DNA from: Strix aluco
Lineage: Eukaryota > Chordata > Aves > Strigiformes > Strigidae
DNA length: 64,000 nt
Direction of reading: 5' to 3'
NCBI RefSeq assembly: GCF_031877795.1
Contig: NC_133946.1
Span: 12,809,144-12,873,143 of the forward strand
The position numbers were made by a program, and so were the translations under genes. Below are positions 15,801-28,800 of the stretch, piece after piece (the first letter of the stretch is position 1; every line of letters starts with the position of its first letter). Under the pieces are notes generated by a model. It ran no database searches, was not told where the DNA came from, and worked only from the letters and a program-made list of their open reading frames with translations.

Positions 15801-17301
15801 TGAAATTGCTGGGGTTTAGCTCAGTCAGTTTACTCACGTGTGAAGCAAATTGTGTTAGCAGGCAGGACCTGTGCTGCTTCGTCTTCTGTGCAGGGTGGCT
15901 AAAAGGCTCCTGAATGTGGCATGTCCTCTCCCCTCCCTCCAAGGGCCCTTGTGCTGCTCTTCGGCGCTGCCTTCCCCTGTCCCCAGCTGTCACGGCAAAG
16001 GGCATGTTGGAAAGGCCAGGGAGAGCAGCATTTCCCTCTGTTTTCTGTTTGCAGAGAGTGTGGAAACTCTGGTCGAAAGTACCCCTGTCCTTGGCTTTGC
16101 TGGGCCAACAGATGCCCTGGGCATGCCCATGTGGCAGCTTTGCTGGTAGCTGCCGGGGCCATCTGCCTCTGATCTCTACCCCGTGCTGCCCGTCCGTGCT
16201 GGCAGCGATGGGCATCCTGGCCTTGTGGCAGAGCCAGCCTGTGCTGGGGGGCAGGGCCAGTCCCCCTGGGCTGCAGGGGTTCTCTTGATCGCAGCCTTGT
16301 GAAGCCACTTTTTGACATCAGCCTTGATGTTATACTGTGCAGGGAGCTGTGTGTGCTGCTCTGGTGTCAGGAAGGAGCAAGACAGGTGGTTTTGTCCCTT
16401 GGGGCTGTTCTTGAGTGAGGGGCAATGGTCACACACAGACCTGTCTCCAGTGAATGGATGGGAATTCTGCTGAAATGTGCCCCTATTTAGACACATCATA
16501 CAGGGCGGGGAGCAATACCCCTGGGTAATCTGTCACAAACAAATGACCAACTCAGGAGTTAACCACTGGGTTCAAAGTATCCAAACTCGGTCCCTATTTC
16601 TGTGGATCCTGAGTAATTTGAGCAGACGATTTGCTGCTCCTTCCACTTTCCCAGGATTAAAAATCAAGAGGGGAATTAAGGTCTTTATCTCATTTATTAC
16701 TCTTGAGCACTGGGCAAATTTTCTTCTGATCTGTTGGCACAAGGTAGGGCTCAGGCAAAATGCTTGTTTGTTGAATTAAAACGCAGGCTGCAGTCTTGGA
16801 GCTGTAGAGTGAGGGGGACTTTTCATGCTCTATGTCCTCTCGCAGCTTTACTCCTCTTGCTGTAAGCCAGAGCTGACTGGGCATTTGCTAGTATGCCAGG
16901 CAGGGTGCCACTCCTCCACAGAGCTTTTATATTAAAAATTGTCTCCTGGTTTCAGTGGCAGTCCTCCTGCTTTTTTCTGTGCCTCCTTGCCTTTGGGAGA
17001 GTGCAGATGTAGTCATATGTCTTTATTTAAAGAGTTGGATAAGTGCCAAATAGCTCCCAAGGTGAAAAATAAGGTGCTTTTATCCTCTTGGGCATGTTTG
17101 CCTGTACTGGAACAATGGTCCTGTCATGTAATGAGTCGAGTCAGCGCAGGGAGAAAAAATTATATCCCCCTTCAGTCTGTCAGCCCTGTTATCCTTCTGC
17201 ACGCTGACACATTCACTGAGCTCAGGCTGGCTCACGCGTAATGGCCTTTATGTGAGGCGGTGAAGCAATGGGTATGGGTTTTATTGTATTCTGCAGTCTC
17301 A

Positions 17302-17337
17302 TCTCTTTTTTTTTTTTTTTTTCCCCCTCTCTACTAG
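17302..17337 (+). other. Pyrimidine tract ending in splice-acceptor-like CTAG
   Basis: A 31-nt uninterrupted C/T tract (17302-17332, mostly T) followed by ACTAG. It has the form of a strong 3' splice site, about 2.3 kb upstream of the NRIP3 promoter. No associated coding exon was recognised, so it may simply be an expanded T-run. Confidence 0.5.
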
Positions 17338-19304
17338 GTCATATGAGGAGGGACTGAACACATTCAGTCTGGCCATGGCTGCAGATGTCAGATGTATAAG
17401 TTTGCCTGCAGAGCATTGCCACTTTGGCATCGTGGCAGCAGCTGGCATCAGCCCTGCTCGGTGTTAGCACTGCTCCTCATGTGAGGAGTTGGGGCCACAG
17501 GGTGCTGGTGGTGCGGGCACGGCTGTCAGAGACCCTTCTGCAAAGGGGCTGCTGTCAGCCTTCAGCGCCCTCACGTTAACTAAGTTTTATGTTTAAAATG
17601 TGCCAAGATAAAGAAATAGATGGTTAGTTCTGTGCCAAGGTGAGAGGACAGGGCTGGCTGCAGCTCTCAGGTGCTGGGGGCCAGATCCTGCCGGGCCCCT
17701 GCCCCGCTCAGGGCTTCACAGCAGTCTGCAGGGGAGGGAAGAAGGAGAAACTGTGGTGCTGTGGTTTAAAGCAACTCTGCCTGCTTGGTATTTTCATCAC
17801 TTTGATTTATTTTTTTTCAATACATCTCAGTTGCTGTAAGGGGAATGTCTTTCCCTGGCTGCATTCAGGGGAACCCCTCTTTTTCCTCTCTCTCCTCCAC
17901 ATTACTTTGGGTCTCTTTCTGCAGTATTTTTCCCTGGCTTCCCCTGTCCCTTTGCTGTCAGAGACAGGAATGTTTCCCTGAAGCGGGCCAAAAGCTGATG
18001 ATGTCTTGGTGAGTGGAAGGTGTGATTCCAGGCTGCATTAGTGGGGGAAAGCAAAGTGGGGTCAGCACCCCAGGTCCTACCAAAGGTTAGGAGTGCCCTG
18101 GAAGTCAGGCTTGGCGTAAATCTTGGGCCAAGCTCTGCTTTTCTCATGCTTTATCTAGCACATCTAAGGTCCCTGTTAGTTTAACAAGAATCAAACCCAT
18201 GTGGGGTGTTTCTGGATCTGTACTGTCTCTCTGAGGCAGAGCTGCATCATCTTCTCCTGCACCTATTCCTTGCAACAAATTACTTGGAAAGCAGGTTCAG
18301 GTAAGTACCTGCTGCTCCAGCTGTGCTGCTGAAAGTGTGTGGGTCCTTCTGGGGAAAAAAAAAAAAGGAATAAAAAATGTTTCTTTCTGGTGAGAGGTGA
18401 TACATCACTTAAAAACTCATTATTGTAGTGAGAGAAACCCACATGGTCTGTGAGTCCTGTTAAGAAAATCCTCTTCCCTAACAATTATATCAATCAGTCT
18501 TTATAGTATTAAAGTGCATTAAGTTTATGAATGTGTATTAGTTCACGTTATACACTGTAATGTGATGAGGTAGTGGAATTTTACTGGAGACTTTGGTATT
18601 ATTCATGTTTAAGTAAAACAAGTTAAAGGACAGCCCAGCCCCAGAAATAAGGACTTTGCTTCTTGGAAGCCTAGAGCTGCCCATGAAGGAGAAAGGATAG
18701 CCCTGGACAACCAAGGTAACACCAGCATCCTCACCCTCTAACATGTCTTTGAAACCCTCCCAGAGTCATCTGGCATCAGAGATAAGGAGCTATAGCAAGA
18801 CAGACTCCAGCGACGTCTGGATCAATAGACAAGTAGCCAGAATGCTGCAAAACTATAGTTGCTTTGCAAAGTTTTACTCTGACTAGTAATCAGTAGTGTG
18901 GATGCTAGTGATTAGTCAAATTGTGCTGCACCTGAACACTGATGGGTATAGGAACCCTGTGTAAAACCACATTTGGTGTGCCCCAATTTGGCTGGGACAA
19001 TTTTCATGACAGTCCTTACCCTTTCTGGGGACTTGAGTAGATGCAGATGGGTGCCTGCAATGCTTCGGTGATCTAGAGTGGCATCTGGAGCCTGCCCTAA
19101 CCCCCCTGGCCCTGGGCATAAGGTAGCAAACCTCAACATGGCCAGTTGCATGGTCCCAGCCCCGTGGGGCAGCGGCATCCAGGACCTCCTGAGACCTGAG
19201 CAGCTGTCACCTGCTGTGACACTCCGGACTTCCTATCCAGGCCAAAAAAAGCCGTGCCGGCAGAGCTTGGCTGGGAGGTGCGCTGGCTCCCGGGGCTGTT
19301 TCCA

Positions 19305-19417
19305 GCTCTCGAAGTCCCCCAGCAGCCTCACGGGCAGAAAAGAGAGAGCCGGGGCACTGTGCTGATGCTCTGGCGCTCCCTTTTCTGCCCTTGAGGCTGC
19401 TGGGGGGCTTTGAGAGC
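19305..19417. repeat. Imperfect 42-bp-arm hairpin upstream of NRIP3
   Basis: The left arm 19305-19346 and right arm 19376-19417 are reverse complements at 38 of 42 positions. The longest uninterrupted paired block is 15 bp (19316-19330), with a further 11-bp block (19332-19342). The spacer is 29 nt. Size and shape resemble a primary-microRNA or other structured-RNA hairpin, but no known microRNA was recognised. It lies about 190 bp upstream of the NRIP3 TATA box, in a GC-rich promoter-proximal stretch. Confidence 0.85.
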
Positions 19418-19591
19418 CGTCGGATGCCTGCAGCTAATCTCGCTTTCAGGAGAGGCAGTGAGGAGGAACAGTGCTGATTTATTCCCTTAGACGGAGCCTG
19501 AGCTCACCCGCCGTTGTTTGTGCAGCGTATTACGATGTGCCCAACCCCTCCGTTACTCGGCGGTGCTGGCTGGAGTACCTGCCGGTCTCCA

Positions 19592-19651
19592 GACGTCACC
19601 AGGCTCCGGTTATAAAGCGCAGGCGATAGAGCATCTCCCCGGCTCCATTCC
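19592..19651 (+). promoter_or_regulatory. NRIP3: NRIP3 core promoter: CRE-like site, TATA box, possible Inr
   Basis: A CRE-like site at 19591-19598 (AGACGTCA, one mismatch to TGACGTCA) lies just before a TATA box at 19611-19616 (TATAAA). An initiator-like CCATTCC at 19645-19651 places the start site near 19640-19650, giving a 5'UTR of about 50 nt. The first ATG after that point is the NRIP3 start. A CREB-site/TATA pairing is typical of inducible promoters (general knowledge); use in vivo is inferred. Confidence 0.6.
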
Positions 19652-19697
19652 TCCGAGAGGCGCATCTTTGAGAAGCGAGCTGTACGCAGGTGGAAAG

Positions 19698-19871
19698 ATG
19701 TTTTACTCAGGTATCCTGACAGAACCGAGTAGAAAAGAAGTGGAGATAAGGGAAGCAGCATCTCTCCGCCAGCAGAGGAGGATGAAGCAGGCGGTTCAGT
19801 TTATTCACAAGGATTCTGCAGATCTCCTCCCTCTGGATGGGCTGAAGAAGCTGGGGACTTCAAAAGATACT
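19698..19871 (+). CDS. NRIP3: NRIP3 exon 1 coding part
   Basis: 58 codons from ATG to Thr58, with the donor GTAAGG at 19872, phase 0. The motif REAASLRQQRRMKQAVQF is essentially unchanged from mammals. Thr58 stands where the human protein has Met. Confidence 0.96.
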
Positions 19872-22800
19872 GTAAGGCTTTATTGTGTTTATTGGAAGGA
19901 GACTTAAGAACCTTGTAGGGCAGGGTCTATTTTTTTGTTTGTGCCAGGAGAAGTTGGTTGTTTGTGGAAATTGATTTTAAAAATAAGGCTTTTGTATGTA
20001 AAAGAAAAGGAGTAGAAATACAATGCTGGTTATCACTAGGGTTGCTTTTTGCTAGTAGGTGCTTTCAGATGCCTGGCACTTAGTTCTGAAAGCTTTTGAT
20101 TATTTTTTTTTATATTTACATGAAAATGGGATATTGTTTTCAGTAAAAAAATCCCCTGAATCAGAATAAATCAAAATGGCTTCATATAATACATACATAT
20201 AGACACATATGTTTGTCTGTGCATATATACACACAACATATAATCATGAAAGATTCAGTGAAGTGCAGTCACTAGTACTTCAAAATATAAAACTGCCAAG
20301 ATTACCCTTTGATAAAGGCATATGCATATGGGGTTATTAAAATGAAGATATATAATTCTAGGTTTCAAATATTTACATATGCAATGATCTGTGTGATCCT
20401 GTAGCTGACATACAATATTATTCATTGTGTCCAGGGACTGGAGAGCATTTCTAAATACTAATGTGCACAAACGTTTGAGCTTTCTCTAATGGGAAATTAC
20501 ATTTAAATGTAACATCAAAAGTTCTGATATAAGGAGCAAAACCTAGAAAATATATACTACCGAGGAACGCTCCTTTACTATTTTTTGCCCAATTGTTGCA
20601 AAATTCTTGCACCTTGTAACACACAATATTTGTTTTTTTCAATGCTTGGTACAGGTTCATTGAAAAAGGTGAATCTTTTTCTTTTTAGTGGGGTAGTTTT
20701 GTTCTGTCGGAGCTTTCCTGCTCAGCTGGGTTAGGCTTGACTCTGCCTGGCTCAGGTAAGTGGAATGAGTTGGCGGTTCTCTGCAATGCGCACGGAGGTG
20801 ATTTTTTTTGACATCCCAAATGTTTTGCAGTTGTAGGGAGTGAAGCTCCTGCCCAGGGAAAGGCTCGGAAGGAGCTGTTCTGGTCAGCATTGAACGGCAG
20901 CTCTCCATCAGGGAGCTACAAACTGCCTTTCAGAGTGTGATGGTGGTGTTATTACTATTATCTGCAGAGTCTAAATAATGTGTCATGGCTCAGTGACCCA
21001 CAGTGTGCCGGGCTGAGACCCTGATGATAGGGGTTTCTGCTCTGCCCAGGCGAGAGGCAACAGGTAGCAGGAGCCAGGGGCACTGAGCACTGAAGTCCTT
21101 GTCCCTGCAGCAGCAAGGACCAGGTTTGGCCCTGGTGCCAGGGCAGAGCATGGGGCCCCTTGCCATGGCTCTGGTCACAGAAACATCACCAGAGGTTTCC
21201 TCCCTGATCCTGTGCCGGCTGAGCCACACATCTCTCCTGCTGCACCACAGCCCCTGCAAGGAGGGTCTGCATGGGGGCGCTCTCTCCAGGGATGTGCCGA
21301 AGCCCTGGGACAGTCCACAGCTCCTGATCCTCTCCAAGGACAAAAAGGAGGTTTGACATGGCAGATATGTGCTGCCTGCCCTGGCTACCCTGGCTGTGGT
21401 AGGTCTCCGGCTGGGGTGAGAACTGAGCTGGTATGGGCCACCCCACTGCAAAACCATCTTGTCCCCATGCCACAGCCAGGGCTGATGGGACAGTGGGCAC
21501 ATGTGGCCAGGGCTCACCTTGGCCACAGCCTCCTGCCCCATAGGACGTATGGGGAGTCCCCATAGTGACAGGACTGGCATGTGCTTAGGCCCATTCTCAC
21601 AGCTGCAGAGAAGATGCCTTGAATTTCAGAGTTGTTGCAGTGGGTCATGTTGCAGAGAAGCAACACTGCCAGCACCACCATGCTCACATAGCACGTGGCT
21701 GGGACAGCAGTGAACATTGCTTCAAGAGAACCCACCGTGTCTCCTTGGTGCTGTGGCTGCCTGCATGTCACAAAATTTGTCCCCAGAAGGAGCGTGACAT
21801 TGTGTGTCTCTGAGACTGGAGAAGCACCAAGAGCCTCTGAAATGTGGGACCCCCACCTTGACATGGCCCCAGACCAAGAGGTCCGGGTCCAGAGGGGTTG
21901 AGCAACACAGTCAAGCAGCCCAGGGCATCGGGAGTCTTTGCCCAGGGTGTTTGCACACCTTTTGTGTGGATAACTGCGTGCGTCCTAACAAAGCAGCACA
22001 TTTTCCTGTCTAAAGCTGCATGAAAGCTGTGGTGACGTGGGTGGAAGGGCTTTTGATGTGACTGGTGTTATTAATGCAGGGTTTCCCACGGGGGTTTTCC
22101 AATGGCCTCAGTAGGAGAAGAGAGAAGGTAACAGCTCCCCAGAGATGGGGACAGGTCGTGAGGACAGACCCTGTCTGCCAGGGTGACAGTTGCCAGTGAC
22201 CACTCTGATTCTGGGGAGAAATCCCCTTCCTTTGGCTGCAGTGCAGGGGGTGCTATGCACAGTGAGGCAGCAGCAGATCACCAGGGCAGGTTGCTGGCAT
22301 CCCCCAGCTTGTGTCTTGTTACTCGGCTCCTGAAGCATCTCTCATGGTGATGCCCCATATGGGCAGGTTTAATAAATACTTGTAATTATCTATATTAAGC
22401 CTCCAATATATTTCAGTGTATTATTCTGGGTTGGGCCAAACTCTTCTAGCTTCTTACTCCCTTTATATATTACACTTTGGTTACCTAGTTGTTATGATCT
22501 GGACTGGGAGCCCAGAGAGTTGTTAAGATTCTGTGATCCCCTCAGGTTAAATTAAGGTGAAATGACACCAGGCAACCAGTTAAAATGTTTTACTTGTGGT
22601 AGAAATAGCTTAAACTTGGAAAAGGGTAGTCAGCACTGCAGTCTAGTAAATCTAGAAGAGAGAAAAGAAAGGAAAGAGAAGAAAAAGAAAGGAGAGAGAC
22701 AGTCAAAGAAATCTGGATCACCACCCCTGGATTCCAGCGTTGTCTCAGGTCCGGTAATTTTGGGTGGTGCGTGCACACAGAGCAGTTTTCTGTTGCCTTT

Positions 22801-25800
22801 TAGCTTCACCTTACCAGCTGATTAGCATACTAGTCCAAGAGAGGCAGGTAGTCCACAGACTCATTTCTGTGAGTATACATTGAGGGGGAGTGGGGTGCAC
22901 TAACCCCCTCGTCCAGCTGAGTCAGTGGTCACCTGTGTCCCCCTGTCGCCTTTACTTCTCCCCTGGTTCCCACAGATTTTTGCTGACTTAGTGCTTCTTG
23001 AGCAATCATCCAGCTTCTGCTGCTGGATGCTCACCTCTTATCAATCCTTATCACCTCTTCAGGCTTACACAATGGAGCCAGTAATTAGTGGACCTTGTGC
23101 TTTCTGAGAAACATTTGGTTTCAGTCAGTCTGGGTTTCCGCTTTGAGGCTTATCTAAGGAACTTGTCAATACAACTGTAAGGGAGCGGGGACATGCATCC
23201 TTCAATACTCTCCGCGCTTCCTTGGGTGGCATCCCTTCAACTAATCACAAAGGTCACAGCTTGTCCTTGAGGTTTTCTCTGTCGATGAATGTTTGAGGCA
23301 TTAATTCCTTCAGTTTCTTATGCTAGTATAAGACCAAACTATAGCATAGCATACATTGGATTTGGCAAATGTAGGGCTGGGTATATAGAGCACAAATGGT
23401 TTTGTTTTGATACCTCACTATTAGCCTCATCTCCGAAGGCCAGAAAATTGGCACAAGATGGTTGTTAGCTGGATTTTGGGCTTCCTGACACTGTGACCGT
23501 GACCTCCTGCCAAGTTTGGGCAGGGTGAGCTGGCTGTTGGCAGCTGCTCCTCGTGCTCTTATGCTTCGCCCTCGCCCTGAAACAGTCCTGCATCACTCTA
23601 CAACCTGGTAAACAAAGTTATAAATAGTGACAAACAAACAAAAAAAGCATTTTTTCCTGCCCCAAAATGCCCTCAGAGCTTCCCCTGGGTGCCTGGGTCC
23701 TCAGCACAGCTCTGGGTGCCCCAGCGGCCCCGTCCCCTGCTCCTGTAGCTGGTGCAACACTGCAGTTAATTGCAGCGCATTCAGTTTTTCCTTCTTTCCC
23801 ACTGTGAGCTCCCCAGAGTTTGTTGTGTCTTGGTTAAAATGCAAACAACTTTGATGGTACATGCACTGTCGTGGTCAGAGACCTGGGCACTGCCTGGGCA
23901 TCCAGGGGCTGCAGAAGAGCAGCGGGCATCTCTTGTCCCACCTCATCCCCCTGCGAGAGGGGCTGGCAGCACATGAGCACAGGCTGCTGGTAGAAGAGGT
24001 GAGTTTGGATGAAGAATAGGAATAAGAGAGAAACTGGTTATTTCTTGGGATGAGCTCTGTTGGTGTGCTAAAACTCCTTTTTTCTACTGGCTAGGTACAG
24101 AAGAGAGGGCAAATGTCCTGAGATAGGTTTGGGGAGGAGAGCTGGCATCTTCACTGACTTTCATCTCCACCTGAGTGAAACTGTTGCTGACGGGTCTTGT
24201 TATCCCCAGATCTAGAAGCCAAAATCGTGGGAAACCTGCCAGAGAGATGGATACTGCAAACTGCAGCAATGCACTTGCTTATAAATTAGAGAGGAACAAA
24301 ACTGGACAGAATTATTTGTGATTTTGACAGAAAGCAGTAAATATGTTCAGTAATAGCTGGTGTCTCCACTCCTTTTAGGTTTGTACTGTGACTTTTTTAG
24401 GGGATTATATGTTTTTGCAAAGTTTCAGGGATGGAAAGGGAGATATGGAAAAAATCCTGGTTTGTAGTTATATTGTGCTGAAAGATACTAGGAAATAATA
24501 TTTTTTGCACTTACACAATGGTATGTAACATTTTATCTTTTACAAAACTTTTAACAGTTTTGTGCAATGCACAGGAAGACAGTTCCCCACAATCTGGGTT
24601 ACTTCAAACATCAATCCTGGCTGTGTGGCTGGCCCGTGCTGGAGGGAGAGCACAGCTGCCTCCCCCATCGCTGTCACAGGGAGGTTTTCCTCCCTTCCCC
24701 TCCCTCCCTCCCTCCAAGACATGATCTGCTTACAGTTTTCCAGCAAAATGTGCATTTGCGAATGTCCCCTGGTACATTATCTGTTTACCAAGTACGTATC
24801 CATCACTTGAGTCATTGCCATGACTAACATCCCTCACTCCGTTGCACACAAGAGTCAAGGGAAATACAAGTTAAAGCAAACTAATTAATAGCCTGAGACA
24901 GGATGGTGCTGCAGGGAACCTTTTCAGCCCCCTCTTGATAGATTATTTCTGTACTGGAGCACAACATAAGCAACATTTGTCCCCCCGAAGGCAGGATTCG
25001 CTGCAGCTTTCAGAACAGCAAGGGTCAACAAAAGACAGTCCCATCTGCGGTGGTAACTTGTGTTTGCTGTGCGATGGATTTTTTCCTTTCAGTGATGGAT
25101 TCCATATAGGATTCATAAAACCAGGGCCTGAGAAAACCCATATACATAATTGGTTAATGATCCATAGGAGAACTTTTAGTAAAAAACCACTTAGGTTTAG
25201 TTCAAGGATAGATGACAGTTAAAATAGCAACAATGTGCTTGTGACTTGTTCTTCTACAGCCTGTTCTTTCAAAGGTATTTGGCAACATGATTGAGGCCAG
25301 GCAGATCAGAAGAGCGCCCAGACTGTCCTGGGTGATGCCATTCCAAAATTTCTCAGTCCTAGCTGAGCAGGGCTGGGCACGTGGAGGTGACCACTGTGCA
25401 ACAGGCCTCTTCTGGCCAGCGGGGAACTCCACCCATCTACTTCTCCAGTCCCTTATCCCCTCATTTGTTTTTTTTGATGATGTGAGGAATTAGTTTTCCA
25501 GATGCGTGTCTGAGTTCCAGGCAAACATAAAGGGTAAGAAGGATGTGCCATCCCCTGTCAGCAAACCCTGGCTTGCATTTTTGCTCAGATGAGGAGCCTT
25601 GGAAGTGATCACAGTGCTGCCTGTGCACCTACAGCTTCTGCCTCACGTAAGGGAAGCCCTTGCTTCCAAAGTGATTTACTTGTCCCTCAGCACAGGGTGC
25701 ATTACTAGTGGAGCCAGTCTGCCTGCCTGGTTTCTGCTGTTCAGTCTCACCGGGAAGGTGGTGCTCACCAGAGCAGTGCTGGAGCTTTGTTACTTTTTGT

Positions 25801-28800
25801 GGATGAAGGAGACAGCGCAATGTCGGACCTGATTCCTCCCCATCGCTGGGAGTGCGGCTGTGTTGCTGCCTTTGCACAGGACATGCTCTCTAGTGAGCTG
25901 GTCAGACATAGCTGCTGCAATTGAAAACGGTCATGAAATCTTATTTCTTTTCAAGTTGCAGGCTGTATGCAGAAGTAAGAACAGTGCAAAGTGGGGAAAA
26001 AGGAGATTACGTGTCCCAGTGACCACTGGTGTCGGCTGCATCCACCTGATCTCATCAGTCAGGTCCAGTTAAACCGCCTGTGTTATGCCTGCAGCAGGAT
26101 CTGAAGCACTAACACGGTTGCAGTTATTTTAGGATGATGCCAAGTTGCATTAGTCTTTTGTAAGTGCTGTTATTTAACATGCTGCAGATTATTTTAAAGA
26201 CGAGACACTGCACATGAGGACGAATACTGGCCAACTTGGAGAACCACAGCCCGAGGTTTTCAAAATTATCTTGAGCCCATTGAAATTCCCTTGGGATGAG
26301 GAGGTTTTCTGGTTTAGATGACTCTGCCGACACACAGCCATACTTAATGTGAATGCAAAAATTCAGGAATAAGCCAGTAAGAAGGTCTCACTGTGGACAA
26401 ATTAAAATCAGGAGGAAAGGGCAGTAAAGGGGGCCGGGGGGAGGGAGATTATCCAGGCAGAGAAATGAGCAGATAATCAAGCAGAGTAATTTCACCTCCA
26501 GCAGAGTATGTGCATCCATCCGTGATGAACATTAAACATAAAAAGGCTTTTGGGAAAGCAGTTGAAGGAGATTCTGAGAGGCAACATGCTTCTCACAGAG
26601 CAAACAGAAATGACAGAGAAAGCAAGAAGCTGCTGTATGAAGTGTTGGGTGTTCCCAGGAGAATACCTACCTATCTACCTCAGACTGTCTTACCTCTTCC
26701 CCTCCTTCCCTTTCCCTCCTGTGGCACAGCACCCAGTATTGGTCCCATTTACTTACCCTTAGCTGCTAAATACAAATGTGGAGGGAAGAGAGATGCAAGG
26801 CAATTTCAAACCAAATTCTGATCTAAAGGCCAGACCAGGTCTGACAATAGACACCATCTCTAGCTCTCTTCTTGCAGTTGTGCCTTGTTCACTCACACCT
26901 GTAAGAACCAAGACACCCAAATCAGCATCTTAAGTTCTGGGTTGACTCACCCAAAGAACATCGCCGCATGTGGAGGCAGGACACACGTATTTCCTAAGCC
27001 AGCAATGCCAGTGCTCAATGAAAACATCTGTGTTCATTCAGTAAGTCCATACCTTTTTCATACTTAGGTGGTGCATGTAATTGGAAAGGTCATTTGTTAC
27101 CTCTTAACTTCTCACATCACTGCAGAATTACCGATATCCTTATCAACAGATGAAGGCAATCATGGCTGAAACACCAGCTTGGAAAAGCCTGACTTGTTAC
27201 GATTCCCATATGAAATCAAATCTTGAACTTGAATTTGGAAAAAGAAAGGCATCGTTCTAAATTCCAGCTAATATTTTGAAAGGATTATTCCCTTGCCAAT
27301 ACAAAGTATTTCTCTTTAGTCGAAGCCAGGTAAGCTAGAGCTGACAGGAGCAAACAGGTGTAGGCTAGGAAGAGCACACGTAGTCTGGGAATCAGAGAGA
27401 GTGAGACTTTAGGGCATCCCTCCTGTGAGAGCAGCGCTGGCCCGCGGGCACCACGAGCAGGCTGGTAATTCAGGTCACTTCACGGCTTTCCTCTGATTTC
27501 ACCCTGATCTTCTGTGTGTGTTTTTTTTAAAGCAACCGCATAATATTCTGCAGAAGCGCCTGATGGAGACAAATTTATCAAAATTACGAAGCAGCCGAGG
27601 CAGCTGGACCCCAAAGAGTGATATCTCAGTGCAGACCAACAAGCTGAATCAAACCAAACTGGGCAGCTCGGGCAAAACGGAGGATGAGGAGCTCATTGTG
27701 GTGAGCTGCCAGGTAATAGTCCTTCCCTAGCCTTCTGGGTTTTTACTCCCCAGACTTTATTTCTGACAGCATCAAGCTGTGCTCTTGTTCTCCATGTTTC
27801 CCAATTAGGGTTGCACTCCACCAGGGCTGTCACAGCTGTGGGGATGCTCTCCCTCTGCAGCTCAGGGCTGCTGTGGCAGGGATGCTCACCTGAGTGTCAC
27901 AGGCAAAACTGGTCTGGTGGATGTCTTCCCTTGGACATTAGGGTGGAGGGGGTAGCCAGGCTGGGGCAGCATGCTGAAACACAGAGGAGTAATTATGCAT
28001 GACAAATCCCTGTGCTCACATTCTATTTGTTTTCCTCAAGTGTTATCACTCTTTTCTTTCCCCAAGAGTAATTTCACATTTCTCCTCCTTGTCCCCACAC
28101 TCTTTTGTATTTCCCACTCTCCACAATCTCCCCTCCTGCCTGGGGCTGCCCCTTCTGCTCTCTGCAGGGGCAGATGCTGCCAGAAAGGGCTCAGTACCCA
28201 ACACTGTGTTGTTTAGTAGCACCACCTTATTCAAAAAGCAGCTCAAGAGCCAACTTTTGGGTGCCTGGGGTGGACGAGGTGATACCCTGCGGGCACTGAG
28301 TGTGCGCTGGAGCGGGGATGGGCTGGTGTGAGGAGATGTTGGCGTTTTGTCGGGAAGCAGCATGTGTGGAGGGGAGACCCCGGACACCCTGCACATCCTG
28401 CACTCAGCCTGCATCCCACGCGTTGTCTCCCATCTCTGTTTGCTCTTGCAGTGTGCAGGGAAGGAGCTGAAGGCCGTGGTGGACACCGGCTCACAGCACA
28501 ACCTCATGTCATCTGCCTGCCTGGACAGGCTAGGGTAAATATCCAGCTGGATTTCTGTTTTGTGGGAACTCGGGGCGCCCGGCAGCACAGGCAGTGCTCC
28601 TGGGGCTGGAGCTTCGCTCACGCCAGCAATGGCCATTCTGGAAGGGAGTGCTTTGGGCTGTGCCCGGGGAAGCCCCTGAGCCTCTGTTACAACCAAATCC
28701 TGGCTTATTCTTAAATGTCCTTGCAGGGAGCTGAAATAGAAAGCCACTTGTACCAACATACTCACCTCTGAATAAATCCCTTCAGAGGGTTGGATGCATT

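Larger units (their letters stand above)
4891..19300. other. SCUBE2-NRIP3 intergenic region
   Basis: About 14.4 kb without a recognisable gene. Open frames here are short, overlap on both strands and match no family I know. Contents: AT-rich sequence at 4.9-7.3 kb; an A-run at 7561-7570; mixed-composition unique sequence; inverted repeats at 10815-10906 and 12804-12848; and a 31-nt pyrimidine tract with a CTAG acceptor-like end at 17302-17337. No CR1, LTR or SINE end was recognised. Confidence 0.6.

Noticed and set aside
15613-16308. 231-codon open frame on the - strand
   Set aside because: No ATG at its start, no domain or family resemblance, low-complexity Pro/Ser/Gln-rich composition, and overlapping open frames on both strands. 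Best explained as chance in GC-rich sequence.
19518-19697. In-frame N-terminal extension of NRIP3
   Set aside because: The frame is open upstream but has no ATG, and most of it lies 5' of the TATA box. The conserved protein starts at 19698.
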